Assembly: GCF_000982955.1 (NCBI RefSeq)
Contig: NZ_KQ058827.1
Coordinates: forward strand, 1-46,078
Direction of reading: 5' to 3'
Source: Micromonospora sp. HK10
GTDB taxonomy: Bacteria > Actinomycetota > Actinomycetes > Mycobacteriales > Micromonosporaceae
DNA length: 46,078 nt
Under the pieces are notes generated by a model. It was not told where the DNA came from. It did no database searches and saw nothing but the letters and a program-made list of their open reading frames with translations. Positions 27,168 to 39,138 of the stretch are shown here, piece after piece (within the stretch, counting starts at the first letter, position 1; each line of letters opens with the position of its first letter). The translations under genes and the position numbers were made by a program.

Positions 27168-27200
27168 CCGTCAGGTGCCGGCCGGGCCGCCGGCTGACGG
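27168..27200 (-). terminator. Terminator after acyl-CoA mutase gene
   Basis: Arms CCGTCAG and CTGACGG enclose a smaller CCGGC/GCCGG stem, starting one base beyond the mutase stop on the minus strand. Confidence 0.6.
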
Positions 27201-27201
27201 G

Positions 27202-28785
<1,584 letters not shown>

Positions 28786-28992
28786 CACCGGATGGTAGGA
28801 CGCGACGGCGCATCGATGAATGAGGGATTGCGCACATCGGGCCCGCGCCGGCCGTGGACCCGACGTGAGTACCTGGCCACATACGGTCGAGTAGGTAAAC
28901 GTCCGCCGCGTCGGGTTTCGCATCGGCCGCCGGAACCAGCAATATAGGGGGGTTGTGTCCCAGCCCCCTCGATATCCCCCGGTGGCTCTTCT

Positions 28993-31038
<2,046 letters not shown>

Positions 31039-31086
31039 GTCAGGGCGCGGGACCGGGGTGATCCGCCGGCGTGCTATCAAGGGGCA

Positions 31087-32751
31087 ATGGCGGCGGATAC
31101 CAAGGATCTTGACGAACTTCGCGAACAGGCCCGGCGGTGGCTCGACGACGACCCCGACCCGGCCAGCCGCGACGAACTGCGGGCCGTCCTCGACGGGCTA
31201 CCGGGCAGCGCACCCGAGCTGGCCGACCGGTTCGCCGGGCCGCTGACCTTCGGCACCGCCGGGCTGCGCGGCCCGCTGCGCGCCGGCCCGAACGGGATGA
31301 ACCTCGCCGTGGTCACCCAGGCCGCCGCCGGCCTGGTCGGCTGGCTCGCCGCCCAGAGCGGCGAGGGTCCGCTGGTCATCGGGTACGACGCCCGGCACGG
31401 CTCGCGGGCCTTCGCCGAGCGCACCGCCCAGGTGGCCACCGGCGCGGGCCGGCCGGCGCTGCTGCTGCCCCGCCCGCTGCCCACCCCGGTGCTGGCGTTC
31501 GCGGTGCGGCAGCTCGGCGCGGTGGCCGGGGTGATGGTCACCGCCAGCCACAATCCGCCGCAGGACAACGGCTACAAGGTGTACCTGGGCGCGCGGCTCG
31601 GCGGGGACCTGGGCGCGGGCGCGCAGATCGTGCCGCCGGCCGACGCCGGCATCGAGGCGGCCATCCGGGCGGTCGGCCCGCTGGCGCGGGTGCCGCTCGG
31701 CCCGGCCGGGGAGGTGCTCGGTGACGACCTGGTCGCCGCGTACGTGGAGCGGGCCGCCGCGGTGGTCGACCCGACCGGTCCGCGCGACCTGAAGGTGGCG
31801 TACACCCCGCTGCACGGGGTGGGCGCCTCGGTGCTCACCGCCGCCTTTGCCCGGGCCGGTTTCGGGGTGCCGGGCGTGGTGCCCGACCAGGCCGAGCCGG
31901 ACCCGGCCTTCCCGACGGTCAACTTCCCCAACCCGGAGGAGCCGGGCGCGGTGGACAAGCTGGTCGAGCTGGCCGGCACGATCGGCGCTGACCTCGCCAT
32001 CGCGAACGACCCGGACGCGGACCGCTGCGCGGTGGCCGTGCCGGACGGCGCCGGTTGGCGGATGCTGCGCGGCGACGAGGTGGGCGCGCTCCTCGCCGAC
32101 CACCTGATGCGCCGCGGCGTCACCGGCCTGTACGCGACCACCATCGTGTCGTCGTCGCTGCTGCGGGCGATGTCCGCGGCCCGGGGGGTGCCGTACGACG
32201 AGACGTTGACCGGGTTCAAGTGGATCGTCCGGGCCGGGGATGGGACCGCGCCGCTGGTCTTCGGCTACGAGGAGGCGCTCGGTTACTGCGTCGCGCCGGA
32301 TCACGTCCGGGACAAGGACGGCATCACCGCCGCGTTGACCGTCGCCGAGCTGGCCGCCGGCCTCAAGGCGCAGGGCCGGTCGCTCACCGACCGGCTGGAC
32401 GAGCTGGCCGCCGAGTTCGGGGTGCACCACACCGACCAGCTCTCGGTGCGGGTGGCGGACCTGCGGATGATCGCCGAGATGATGACCCGGGTCCGGGCCG
32501 CTACCCCGCAGACGCTGCTGGGGCACCCGGTGACCGAGGTCGTCGACCTGCTGCCCGGCGCGGACGTGGTGATCCTGCGCACCGACACCACCCGGGTGGT
32601 GATCCGCCCGTCGGGCACCGAGCCGAAGCTCAAGGCGTACCTGGAGGTGGTGGAGCCGGTCCCCGACGGCGACGTCGCCACGGCCCGCTCCCGCGCCCAG
32701 CAGTCGATCGCCGCCCTCCGCACCGAGATCGCCGCCGCCCTCGGCCAGTAG
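31087..32751 (+). CDS. Phospho-sugar mutase (phosphoglucomutase/phosphomannomutase family)
   Basis: 554 residues, the long form of the alpha-D-phosphohexomutase family. The substrate region near the start is FGTAGLRGPLRAGPN, the catalytic Ser is in VTASHNPPQDNGYK, the metal loop is ANDPDADRCAVAV, the sugar loop is GYEEALGYCVAPDHVRDKDG and the phosphate loop is RPSGTEPKLKAYLE. In this long group members act on hexose or pentose 1-/5-phosphates; with upp and deoC nearby a phosphopentomutase role in nucleoside catabolism is plausible but inferred. ATG preceded by AAGGGG. Strong terminator follows. Confidence 0.9.
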   Translation: MAADTKDLDELREQARRWLDDDPDPASRDELRAVLDGLPGSAPELADRFAGPLTFGTAGLRGPLRAGPNGMNLAVVTQAAAGLVGWLAAQSGEGPLVIGYDARHGSRAFAERTAQVATGAGRPALLLPRPLPTPVLAFAVRQLGAVAGVMVTASHNPPQDNGYKVYLGARLGGDLGAGAQIVPPADAGIEAAIRAVGPLARVPLGPAGEVLGDDLVAAYVERAAAVVDPTGPRDLKVAYTPLHGVGASVLTAAFARAGFGVPGVVPDQAEPDPAFPTVNFPNPEEPGAVDKLVELAGTIGADLAIANDPDADRCAVAVPDGAGWRMLRGDEVGALLADHLMRRGVTGLYATTIVSSSLLRAMSAARGVPYDETLTGFKWIVRAGDGTAPLVFGYEEALGYCVAPDHVRDKDGITAALTVAELAAGLKAQGRSLTDRLDELAAEFGVHHTDQLSVRVADLRMIAEMMTRVRAATPQTLLGHPVTEVVDLLPGADVVILRTDTTRVVIRPSGTEPKLKAYLEVVEPVPDGDVATARSRAQQSIAALRTEIAAALGQ

Positions 32752-32798
32752 AGGTAGGCAGGGGCCCCCGCTTGTCAGGCGGGGCCCCTGCTCTACCT
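32752..32798. terminator. Bidirectional terminator
   Basis: Nested stems AGGTAG/CTACCT and GCAGGGGCCCC/GGGGCCCCTGC with one bulge, loop near TTGTCA, starting at the base after the mutase stop and lying 25 bases from the stop of the convergent GPP34 gene. Confidence 0.9.
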
Positions 32799-32823
32799 GC
32801 AGGCGTTGAGAACGGCCCCTTCC

Positions 32824-33504
32824 TTACGCCGGGCGCTTGCCGAGGGCGGCGTCGACGGCCTGGCCGAGGGCGGCGATGACCAGGCTGACCGAGGGACGGA
32901 CCACCGAGTCGTCCAGGCTCACGGTGCCGGAGAAGCCGGCGCCGGCGGCGATCTCCGCCAGCCGCCTGCCGGCCTCGGTGGCCGCGCTGCCGCTGAGGTT
33001 GAGGGCCGGTTCCATCCGCAGCACCGCCACCAGCGTGGCGAGCGCGGCGGTCCGCTCGTCGGGGAGCTGCCCGCTGGTCAGCGCCGCGGCCAGCCGCTGC
33101 CGGATGTCGGCCTCCACCGAGGCGTCGGCGACCGGATAGCGGTGCACGTGGATGAAGCCCAGTTCGGTCTCGTCGACGTCCCGGACCACGCCCCGGCCGC
33201 ACAGGTCGCCCAGGATCCGGTCGCGCAGGCCGTGCCGCAGCCGCTGCACCCAGGAGGACGGGCTGTGCGGGGTGTCCGCGGCCATCCTGGCCAGGACGTC
33301 GTCGGCGACCGGCTCACCGGTCGGGGTGGGATCGATCACCGCCAGGTTCCCGTCGGCGTACCCGATCCGGCCGACCAGGGCCAGCTCGACCAGCACCGCG
33401 GCGGCCATCCCGAGGTCCAGGCTGATCCGGGGCATGGTCGCCTTGCCGGTTTCGTCGTCGTAGGCGAGGAGCAGCAGCTCTTCGGCGAGCGCAACACCAG
33501 TCAT
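32824..33504 (-). CDS. GPP34 (GOLPH3-like) family protein
   Basis: 226 residues matching GPP34/GOLPH3 folds: opening ALAEELLLLAYDDETGKA, LDLGMAAAVLVELALVGRI, then SPSSWVQRLRHGLRDRILGDLCGRGVV and VSLVIAALGQAVDAALG. Eukaryotic members bind phosphatidylinositol-4-phosphate; actinobacterial copies are soluble proteins of unknown function. ATG with TACCGT 8 bases upstream suggests a short or absent leader. The upstream frame to 33528 adds eight residues without support. Convergent with the phospho-sugar mutase gene. Confidence 0.87.
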   Translation of the reverse strand: MTGVALAEELLLLAYDDETGKATMPRISLDLGMAAAVLVELALVGRIGYADGNLAVIDPTPTGEPVADDVLARMAADTPHSPSSWVQRLRHGLRDRILGDLCGRGVVRDVDETELGFIHVHRYPVADASVEADIRQRLAAALTSGQLPDERTAALATLVAVLRMEPALNLSGSAATEAGRRLAEIAAGAGFSGTVSLDDSVVRPSVSLVIAALGQAVDAALGKRPA

Positions 33505-33561
33505 GGCCCGAGACGGTAGCGGCTGCACGCACCCCGCGCACGGACTCGCCGGATGCGGGAA

Positions 33562-33597
33562 CCGACCGGCCCGCCGGGGCTGCCGCGGGCCGGTCGG
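33562..33597 (-). terminator. Terminator after upp
   Basis: A perfect 13-bp stem, CCGACCGGCCCGC with GCGGGCCGGTCGG, 5 bases beyond the upp stop on the minus strand. Confidence 0.8.
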
Positions 33598-33602
33598 CGG
33601 GC

Positions 33603-34235
33603 TCAGAAGCGGGGCATGCCGCCGAACTGGCGGTCGCCGGCGTCGCCGAGACCGGGGACGATGAACATCCGGTCGTTGAGGCCCTCGTCGATGGAGGCGG
33701 TGACCAGACGCAGCGGCAGGCCGGACCGCTCCAGCCGTTCGATGGCGACGGGCGCCACCAGCACGCAGAGCACGGTGATGTCGGTGCAGCCCCGGTCGGC
33801 GAGCAGCCGGCAGGAGTGCTCCAGCGAACCGCCGGTGGCCACCATCGGCTCGAGCACCAGTACCGGCAGGCCGCTGAGGTCGCGGGGCAGGGATTCCATG
33901 TACGCGCGCGGCTGGAACGTCTCCTCGTCGCGGGCCAGGCCGACGAAGCCCATCGACGACTCGGGCAGCAGGCCGAGCGCGGCGTCGGCCATGCCGAGGC
34001 CGGCCCGCAGCACCGGCACCAGCAGCGGCGGGTTCGCCAGCCGGGTGCCCTCGGTGGCGGTGACCGGAGTCTGGATCGGGTACCTCTCGACCGGGAACGA
34101 GCGCGCCGCCTCGTACACCAGCATGGTGGTGAGTTCGTGCAGCGCGGCCCGGAACGACGCCGAGTCGGTCCGGGCGTCCCGCATGGCGGTCAGCCGCGAC
34201 TGGGCGAGCGGGTGGTCAATGACGTGTACGTCCAC
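33603..34235 (-). CDS. upp: Uracil phosphoribosyltransferase
   Basis: 210 residues, the family's usual size. It starts [18 protein letters not shown]; the substrate region is [16 protein letters not shown]; the PRPP motif is [16 protein letters not shown]; the C-terminal uracil hood is [14 protein letters not shown]. It makes UMP from uracil and PRPP in pyrimidine salvage. The GTG start has TAGGTT 8 bases upstream. It is divergent from deoC across 126 bases that hold a CRP-like site, so nucleoside salvage and breakdown may share a control region. Confidence 0.95.
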   Translation of the reverse strand: MDVHVIDHPLAQSRLTAMRDARTDSASFRAALHELTTMLVYEAARSFPVERYPIQTPVTATEGTRLANPPLLVPVLRAGLGMADAALGLLPESSMGFVGLARDEETFQPRAYMESLPRDLSGLPVLVLEPMVATGGSLEHSCRLLADRGCTDITVLCVLVAPVAIERLERSGLPLRLVTASIDEGLNDRMFIVPGLGDAGDRQFGGMPRF

Positions 34236-34318
34236 GATCGCTCAACCTACCGCCCGGCGGCGGGCCGGCGTGCGGGTGCCGGTCGAGCAGCGACGCCGCT
34301 CACCACCGGAGCCCGCTC

Positions 34319-34333
34319 GTGACCAAGATCACA
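34319..34333. promoter_or_regulatory. CRP-like site in upp/deoC divergent promoter
   Basis: GTGA-CCAAGA-TCACA, matching the TGTGA-N6-TCACA CRP/FNR-family pattern at nine of ten positions. It is centred about 36 bases before the deoC ATG, which is also near the likely transcription start, so it would cover the -35 region. Confidence 0.6.
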
Positions 34334-34348
34334 GGGCGCGCCGGTGCG

Positions 34349-34354
34349 TAGTAT
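34349..34354 (+). promoter_or_regulatory. -10 element of deoC
   Basis: TAGTAT exactly 7 bases before the ATG, the geometry of an actinobacterial leaderless promoter. No ribosome-binding site other than GGGG is seen. Confidence 0.6.
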
Positions 34355-34361
34355 TCGGGGC

Positions 34362-35321
34362 ATGACGGCGACAGCGACGTCGGCCCGGTCGGACCTTTCC
34401 GAGCTGGGACGATCCGAGACCGCTCTGCGGACCTTCCTGCACGGCCTGCCCGGCGTGGACCAGGTCGGCGCGGAGCAGCGGGCGGCGCAACTCGGCACCC
34501 GCTCCATCAAGACCACCGCGAAGGCCCAGGCCATCGACCTGGCGATCCGGATGGTCGACCTGACCACCCTGGAAGGCGCCGACACCCCCGGCAAGGTGCG
34601 CGCGCTGGCCGCCAAGGCGCTGCGGCCCGACCCGGCGGACCCGTCCTGCCCGCACGTCGGCGCGGTCTGCGTCTATCCCGCCATGGTCCCGTACGTCGCC
34701 GAGGTGCTGCGCGGCAGCGCCGTCCACCTGGCCAGCGTGGCGACCGCCTTCCCGTCCGGCCAGGCCCCCCTCGACGTCAAGCTGGCGGACACCCGGGCCG
34801 CGGTCGCGGCCGGCGCCGACGAGATCGACATGGTGATCAACCGGGGCGCGTTCCTGGCCGGCCGCTACCAGGAGGTGTACGACGAGATCGTCGTCACCAA
34901 GGAGGCCTGCGGGGACGCGCACCTCAAGGTGATCCTGGAGACCGGCGAGCTGGCCACCTACGACAACGTGCGGCGCGCCTCCTGGCTGGCCATGCTGGCC
35001 GGCGGCGACTTCATCAAGACCTCCACCGGCAAGGTGCCGATCGCGGCCACCATGCCGGTGACGCTGGTGATGCTGGAGGCGGTCCGCGACTTCCGGGCCG
35101 CGACCGGGCGGCAGGTCGGCGTGAAGCCGGCCGGCGGCATCCGGACCACCAAGGACGCGATCAAGTACCTGGTCATGGTCAACGAGACCGTGGGCCCGGA
35201 CTGGCTGGACCCGGACTGGTTCCGGTTCGGCGCCTCCAGCCTGCTGAACGACCTGCTCATGCAGCGCACCAAGCTGACGACCGGCGTCTACGCCGGTCCC
35301 GACTACTTCACCCTGGACTGA
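34362..35321 (+). CDS. deoC: Deoxyribose-phosphate aldolase
   Basis: 319 residues, a long actinobacterial DERA. TIM-barrel class I aldolase with the Schiff-base Lys in GGDFIKTSTGKV and the second active-site Lys in GVKPAGGIRTTKDA; the Asp of the proton relay is in ADEIDMVINRGAFL. It splits 2-deoxyribose-5-phosphate into glyceraldehyde-3-phosphate and acetaldehyde. The N-terminal ~55 residues are an extension relative to short bacterial enzymes. ATG with TAGTAT upstream; a start at 34344 lies inside the promoter. The aldehyde dehydrogenase gene follows after 5 bases, so one operon. Confidence 0.95.
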   Translation: MTATATSARSDLSELGRSETALRTFLHGLPGVDQVGAEQRAAQLGTRSIKTTAKAQAIDLAIRMVDLTTLEGADTPGKVRALAAKALRPDPADPSCPHVGAVCVYPAMVPYVAEVLRGSAVHLASVATAFPSGQAPLDVKLADTRAAVAAGADEIDMVINRGAFLAGRYQEVYDEIVVTKEACGDAHLKVILETGELATYDNVRRASWLAMLAGGDFIKTSTGKVPIAATMPVTLVMLEAVRDFRAATGRQVGVKPAGGIRTTKDAIKYLVMVNETVGPDWLDPDWFRFGASSLLNDLLMQRTKLTTGVYAGPDYFTLD

Positions 35322-35326
35322 GCGCG

Positions 35327-36784
35327 ATGTTCGAATACGCACCCGCCCCCGAGTCGCGCTCGGTGGTGGACATCAAGCCCTCCTACGGGCTCTTCGTCGA
35401 CGGCACGTTCGTCGACCCGGTCGACGGCGGCAGCTTCAAGTCGATCAACCCGGCCTCCGAGGAGGTCCTCGCCGAGATCGCCGAGGCCGGCAACGAGGAC
35501 GTGGACCGCGCGGTCCGCGCCGCCCGCCAGGCGTACGAGAAGGTGTGGGGCCCGATGCCGGGCCGGGACCGGGCCAAGTACCTGTTCCGGATCGCCCGGA
35601 TCATCCAGGAGCGCTCCCGCGAGCTGGCCGTGCTGGAGTCGCTGGACAACGGCAAGCCGATCAGGGAGTCCCGCGACGTCGACGTGCCGCTGGTCGCCGC
35701 GCACTTCTTCTACTACGCCGGCTGGGCCGACAAGCTGGAGTACGCCGGGTTCGGCGGGGGGCCGACGAGCCGGCACGGCGGTGGCGTTCCGCAGCCTCTC
35801 GGCGTGGCCGCGCAGGTCATCCCGTGGAACTTTCCGCTGCTCATGCTGGCCTGGAAGATCGCCCCGGCGCTCGCCGCCGGCAACACGGTGGTGCTCAAGC
35901 CGGCCGAGACCACCCCGCTGACCGCGCTGCTCTTCGCCGAGATCTGCCAGCAGGCCGACCTGCCGGCCGGCGTGGTCAACATCGTCACCGGTGCCGGCGA
36001 GACCGGCCGGGCCCTGGTCGAGCACCCGGGCGTCGACAAGGTCGCCTTCACCGGCTCGACCGAGGTGGGCAAGGCCATCGCCCGCGCGGTCGCCGGCACC
36101 CGCAAGAAGCTCACCCTGGAGCTGGGCGGCAAGGCCGCCAACATCGTCTTCGACGACGCCCCGATCGACCAGGCCGTCGAGGGCATCGTCAACGGCATCT
36201 TCTTCAATCAGGGGCACGTCTGCTGCGCCGGGTCCCGGCTGCTGGTCCAGGAGTCGGTCGCCGACCGGGTGCTGGAGTCGCTGAAGCGGCGGATGGCCCA
36301 GCTGCGGGTCGGCGACCCGCTGGACAAGAACACCGACATCGGCGCGATCAACTCGGCCGCCCAGCTGGCCCGGATCCGGGAACTCTCCGAGGCCGGCTCG
36401 GCCGAGGGCGCCGAGCGCTGGTCGCCGCCGTGCGAGCTGCCCGAGCGCGGCTTCTGGTTCGCGCCGACCATCTTCACCGGGGTCACCCAGGCGCACCGGA
36501 TCGCCCGCGAGGAGATCTTCGGCCCGGTGCTCTCCGTGCTGACCTTCCGCACCCCCGCCGAGGCCGTGGAGAAGGCGAACAACACGCCGTACGGGCTGTC
36601 GGCCGGGATCTGGACCGACAAGGGTTCCCGGATCCTCTGGACGGCCGACCGGCTCCGGGCCGGCGTGGTCTGGGCCAACACGTTCAACAAGTTCGACCCC
36701 ACCTCGCCGTTCGGCGGCTACAAGGAGTCGGGCTACGGTCGCGAGGGCGGCCGGCACGGGCTGGAGGCGTACCTCAATGTCTGA
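35327..36784 (+). CDS. Aldehyde dehydrogenase (catalytic, ALDH16-like first half)
   Basis: 485 residues, a complete NAD-dependent aldehyde dehydrogenase. The NAD-binding part has PWNFPLLMLAWKIAPALAAGNT and FTGSTEVGKAI; the general base is E265 in LELGGKAANI; the nucleophile is C299 or C300 in NQGHVCCAGSR; the last motif is EEIFGPVLSVL. As second gene of the deoC operon it is well placed to oxidise the acetaldehyde from DeoC to acetate (inferred). ATG only 5 bases after deoC. Its stop overlaps the start of the next, related gene by 8 bases. Confidence 0.93.
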   Translation: MFEYAPAPESRSVVDIKPSYGLFVDGTFVDPVDGGSFKSINPASEEVLAEIAEAGNEDVDRAVRAARQAYEKVWGPMPGRDRAKYLFRIARIIQERSRELAVLESLDNGKPIRESRDVDVPLVAAHFFYYAGWADKLEYAGFGGGPTSRHGGGVPQPLGVAAQVIPWNFPLLMLAWKIAPALAAGNTVVLKPAETTPLTALLFAEICQQADLPAGVVNIVTGAGETGRALVEHPGVDKVAFTGSTEVGKAIARAVAGTRKKLTLELGGKAANIVFDDAPIDQAVEGIVNGIFFNQGHVCCAGSRLLVQESVADRVLESLKRRMAQLRVGDPLDKNTDIGAINSAAQLARIRELSEAGSAEGAERWSPPCELPERGFWFAPTIFTGVTQAHRIAREEIFGPVLSVLTFRTPAEAVEKANNTPYGLSAGIWTDKGSRILWTADRLRAGVVWANTFNKFDPTSPFGGYKESGYGREGGRHGLEAYLNV

Positions 36785-37601
36785 GCGGGTCGCGGTACGC
36801 AAGACGTACAAGCTCTTCATCGGCGGGAAGTTCCCGCGCAGCGAGTCGGGACGGTCGTACATCGTGCAGGACGCCAACGTGGCACTCGCCTCGCGCAAGG
36901 ACGCGCGGGACGCGGTGGTCGCCGCCCGGGCCGCGGTGAAGGGCTGGGCCGGGGCGACCGCGTACAACCGGGGTCAGATCCTCTACCGGGTCGCCGAGAT
37001 GCTGGAGGGCCGGCGGGACCAGTTCGTCGCGCTCGGCGCCCCGGCCGACGAGGTGGACGCGGCGATCGACCGCTGGGTCTGGTACGCGGGCTGGGCGGAC
37101 AAGCTCCCCCAGGTGTACGGCGGGGCGAACCCGGTGGCCGGCCCGTACTTCAACCTCTCGGCGCCGGAGCCGACCGGCGTGGTGGCCGTGGTGGCCCCCG
37201 GTGCGCCCGCGCTGCTCGGGCTGGTCAGCGTGATCGCCCCGGCGATCGTCACCGGTAACACCGTGGTGGTGGCGGCCTCGCCGGACGCGCCGCTGGTGGC
37301 GGTGACCCTGGCCGAGGTGCTGGCCACCTCCGACCTGCCGGGCGGGGTGGTCAACATCCTCACCGGGCGGATCAGCGAGACCGCGCCCACGCTGGCCGCG
37401 CACATGGACGTCAACGCCATCGACCTGACCGGGGTCGCCGACGCCGAGCTGGCGGCCGACCTGGAGGTCAGGGCCGCGGAGAACCTGAAGCGGGTGCTCC
37501 GGCCGGCGCCGGCCGGGCACGACTGGTTCGCGGATCCGGGGGTGGCGCGGATGACCGTGCTGCTGGAGACGAAGACGGTGTGGCATCCGAAGGGGGTCTG
37601 A
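36777..37601 (+). CDS. Catalytically dead half aldehyde dehydrogenase
   Basis: 274 residues. It resembles the N-terminal half of an aldehyde dehydrogenase: KLFIGGKFPRSESGRSY, the Rossmann-like segment VVAPGAPALLGLVSVIAPAIVTGNT and LPGGVVNILTGRISE. It stops before the catalytic half: there is no ELGG Glu and no nucleophilic Cys, and the GS(T) NAD loop is GVADAE. It is not a decayed copy, because coding bias is kept throughout, the stop is clean and it overlaps the active dehydrogenase by 8 bases. The layout matches the second domain of ALDH16 proteins, which is truncated in the same way, so it is probably a structural partner of the upstream enzyme. Confidence 0.85.
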   Translation: MSERVAVRKTYKLFIGGKFPRSESGRSYIVQDANVALASRKDARDAVVAARAAVKGWAGATAYNRGQILYRVAEMLEGRRDQFVALGAPADEVDAAIDRWVWYAGWADKLPQVYGGANPVAGPYFNLSAPEPTGVVAVVAPGAPALLGLVSVIAPAIVTGNTVVVAASPDAPLVAVTLAEVLATSDLPGGVVNILTGRISETAPTLAAHMDVNAIDLTGVADAELAADLEVRAAENLKRVLRPAPAGHDWFADPGVARMTVLLETKTVWHPKGV

Positions 37602-37653
37602 TCCCTTCCGGTGTGGGTTGGCCGGTCAGCGGGGGTCGGCGTGGCGGGTTGGT

Positions 37654-37672
37654 CTACTACGCGGGGTAGGAT
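37654..37672 (+). promoter_or_regulatory. blaI promoter with CTAC/GTAG dyad
   Basis: CTAC (37657-37660) and GTAG (37666-37669) flank GCGGG, with a second overlapping CTAC at 37654. TAGGAT (37667-37672) is a TANNNT -10 placed 6 bases before the GTG start. BlaI proteins bind TAC...GTA dyads, so this is a candidate autoregulatory operator. Confidence 0.5.
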
Positions 37673-37678
37673 TGCCGG

Positions 37679-38122
37679 GTGACTCGGCTTGGTGATCTCG
37701 AACGTGCGGTGATGGACGTGCTGTGGGACACCGTGCCCGCCGCGTCGGACGGCGTGACCGTCCGCGAGGTCGCCGACGCCCTGGACGGGCGGGAACTGGC
37801 GTACACCACGGTGATGACCGTGCTCGACCGGCTCGCCGGGAAGGGCATGGTGCAGCGGCAACGCGAGGGGCGGGCCTGGCGCTACCGGCCGGCGGCCACC
37901 CGCGAGGCGCACATCGCCCAGCTCATGCTCGACGCTCTCGACCTCGGCGGCAGCCGGGACGCCGCGCTGGTGCGCTTCGCCCGCTCGGTGACCGGCACCG
38001 AGGCGGAGGTGCTGCGCGCCGCGCTCGGCGCCGAGGCGGGCGGGACCGGCGCCGAGTTGACCGACCGGGTCGAGGACCCCCGGGCCGGCGGCCCGGCGCT
38101 CGACGAGGCGACGGACCGGTAG
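37679..38122 (+). CDS. BlaI/MecI/CopY-family transcriptional repressor
   Basis: 147 residues. The winged helix (LGDLERAVMDVLWD, VTVREVADALDGRELAYTTVMTVLDRLAGKGMVQRQREGRAWRYRPA) is diagnostic of BlaI/MecI. The C-terminal dimerisation part is followed by a Gly/Asp-rich tail. The next gene, an M56 membrane protease 10 bases downstream, is the usual partner that would cleave this repressor. In mycobacteria BlaI also controls respiratory genes; cydABDC lies just downstream here. GTG start with TAGGAT at 6 bases, i.e. probably leaderless. Confidence 0.92.
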   Translation: MTRLGDLERAVMDVLWDTVPAASDGVTVREVADALDGRELAYTTVMTVLDRLAGKGMVQRQREGRAWRYRPAATREAHIAQLMLDALDLGGSRDAALVRFARSVTGTEAEVLRAALGAEAGGTGAELTDRVEDPRAGGPALDEATDR

Positions 38123-38132
38123 GGCGGCTGCC

Positions 38133-39038
38133 GTGGCGTACGCCCTGCACTTCGCCGCGACCATTCTGGCCTGCTGGCTGACCGCGCAGGTCCTGGCCAC
38201 CGCGCGGTGGACCTGGCGGGCCCCCCGGGTGGCGATCGTCTGCTGGCAGGCGGTCGGGTTGGCGCTCGGGCTCTCCGCCATGGGGCTGCCCATGGCGCTC
38301 GGCCTGGCCGCGTACGACCTGCCGACCGGCAGCGCGCTGCTGGCCCTCGCCGACGACCTGGCCCACGGCACCCTCCCGGCCGGGCTGGGCGTGCCGCACC
38401 TGGGCCTGGTCGGGGTCGGCTTCGGCATCGGCGCGGTGCTGCTCACCACGACCGTCCGCAGCATCCACGGCGCCGTGCGGGCCCAGCGCCGGCACCGCGA
38501 CCTGCTCAGCCTGGTGGCCCGCCGGGACCCGACGGTCCCCGGTGCGCTGGTGCTCGACCACCCGAGCGCGGCCGCGTACTGCCTGCCCGGGGTGCGGCCC
38601 CGGGTGGTGGTCAGCGCCGGCGCGCTCAGCCTGCTCGACCGGGCCGAGCTGGCGGCGGTGCTCACCCACGAGCGGGCCCACGCGCAGGAGCGGCACGACC
38701 TGGTGCTGCTGCCGTTCACCGCGCTCTGCCGCGCGCTGCCCTGGTTCCGCTGGGTCCGCGACGCGCACGAGCGGGTGGCCCTGCTGGTCGAGATGCGCGC
38801 CGACGACAAGGCCCGCGAGCTGCACGCCGAGGAACCCCTGGCCGGGGCGCTGCGGCGGTTCGCCGCCGCCGGGCACCGGGTCACCCCGGCCGGCGCGCTC
38901 GGCGTCGGGGACCGCGACCTGGACGTCCGGGTGCAGCGGCTGATGGTCGCCGACCGGCCGCCGCGGGTGCTCGGCACCACGGCCCTCTCCGTCGCGACCC
39001 TGCTGGTCGCGTTGCCGATCTCCCTGTTCCTGAGCTGA
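38133..39038 (+). CDS. M56 (BlaR1-like) membrane metalloprotease
   Basis: 301 residues with four or five membrane helices and the zinc motif HERAH in LTHERAHAQERHD, then the third-ligand region EMRADDKARELH. No C-terminal penicillin-binding sensor is present, so it is a short M56 protease that may take its signal through the membrane part. It pairs with the BlaI gene upstream, and would inactivate BlaI on signal. GTG start. A hairpin follows the stop. Confidence 0.88.
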   Translation: MAYALHFAATILACWLTAQVLATARWTWRAPRVAIVCWQAVGLALGLSAMGLPMALGLAAYDLPTGSALLALADDLAHGTLPAGLGVPHLGLVGVGFGIGAVLLTTTVRSIHGAVRAQRRHRDLLSLVARRDPTVPGALVLDHPSAAAYCLPGVRPRVVVSAGALSLLDRAELAAVLTHERAHAQERHDLVLLPFTALCRALPWFRWVRDAHERVALLVEMRADDKARELHAEEPLAGALRRFAAAGHRVTPAGALGVGDRDLDVRVQRLMVADRPPRVLGTTALSVATLLVALPISLFLS

Positions 39039-39040
39039 CC

Positions 39041-39072
39041 GGCGGGAAGCCGGGCCAGGGCCGCCTCCCGCC
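39041..39072 (+). terminator. Terminator after the blaI-M56 operon
   Basis: Arms GGCGGGA and TCCCGCC, 7 bp, starting 3 bases after the M56 stop. The stem is modest in length. Confidence 0.5.
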
Positions 39073-39088
39073 GCTATAGGTAGCTAGC

Positions 39089-39117
39089 CTACGTGTAGTC
39101 TCGCTATGACAAGCGAG
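39089..39117 (+). promoter_or_regulatory. cydA promoter region with dyads
   Basis: CTAC-GT-GTAG at 39089-39098 overlaps TAGTCT (39096-39101), a candidate -10. CTCGC and GCGAG (39100-39104 and 39113-39117) form a second dyad just downstream. The CTACG...GTAG resembles the dyad in front of blaI, though with a shorter spacer, so BlaI control is possible. Confidence 0.45.
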
Positions 39118-39138
39118 TCAACTCGTGGGAGGACGGCC

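Noticed and set aside
26800..27200. Several overlapping small frames in the long intergenic region
   Set aside because: Arg/Pro/Gly-rich translations on all frames, no ribosome sites, no recognisable protein.
35300..37601. The half aldehyde dehydrogenase as a pseudogene or sequencing frameshift
   Set aside because: The frame is open and well coded from a coupled start to a clean stop, and the missing catalytic half is not found downstream in another frame; blaI follows directly.
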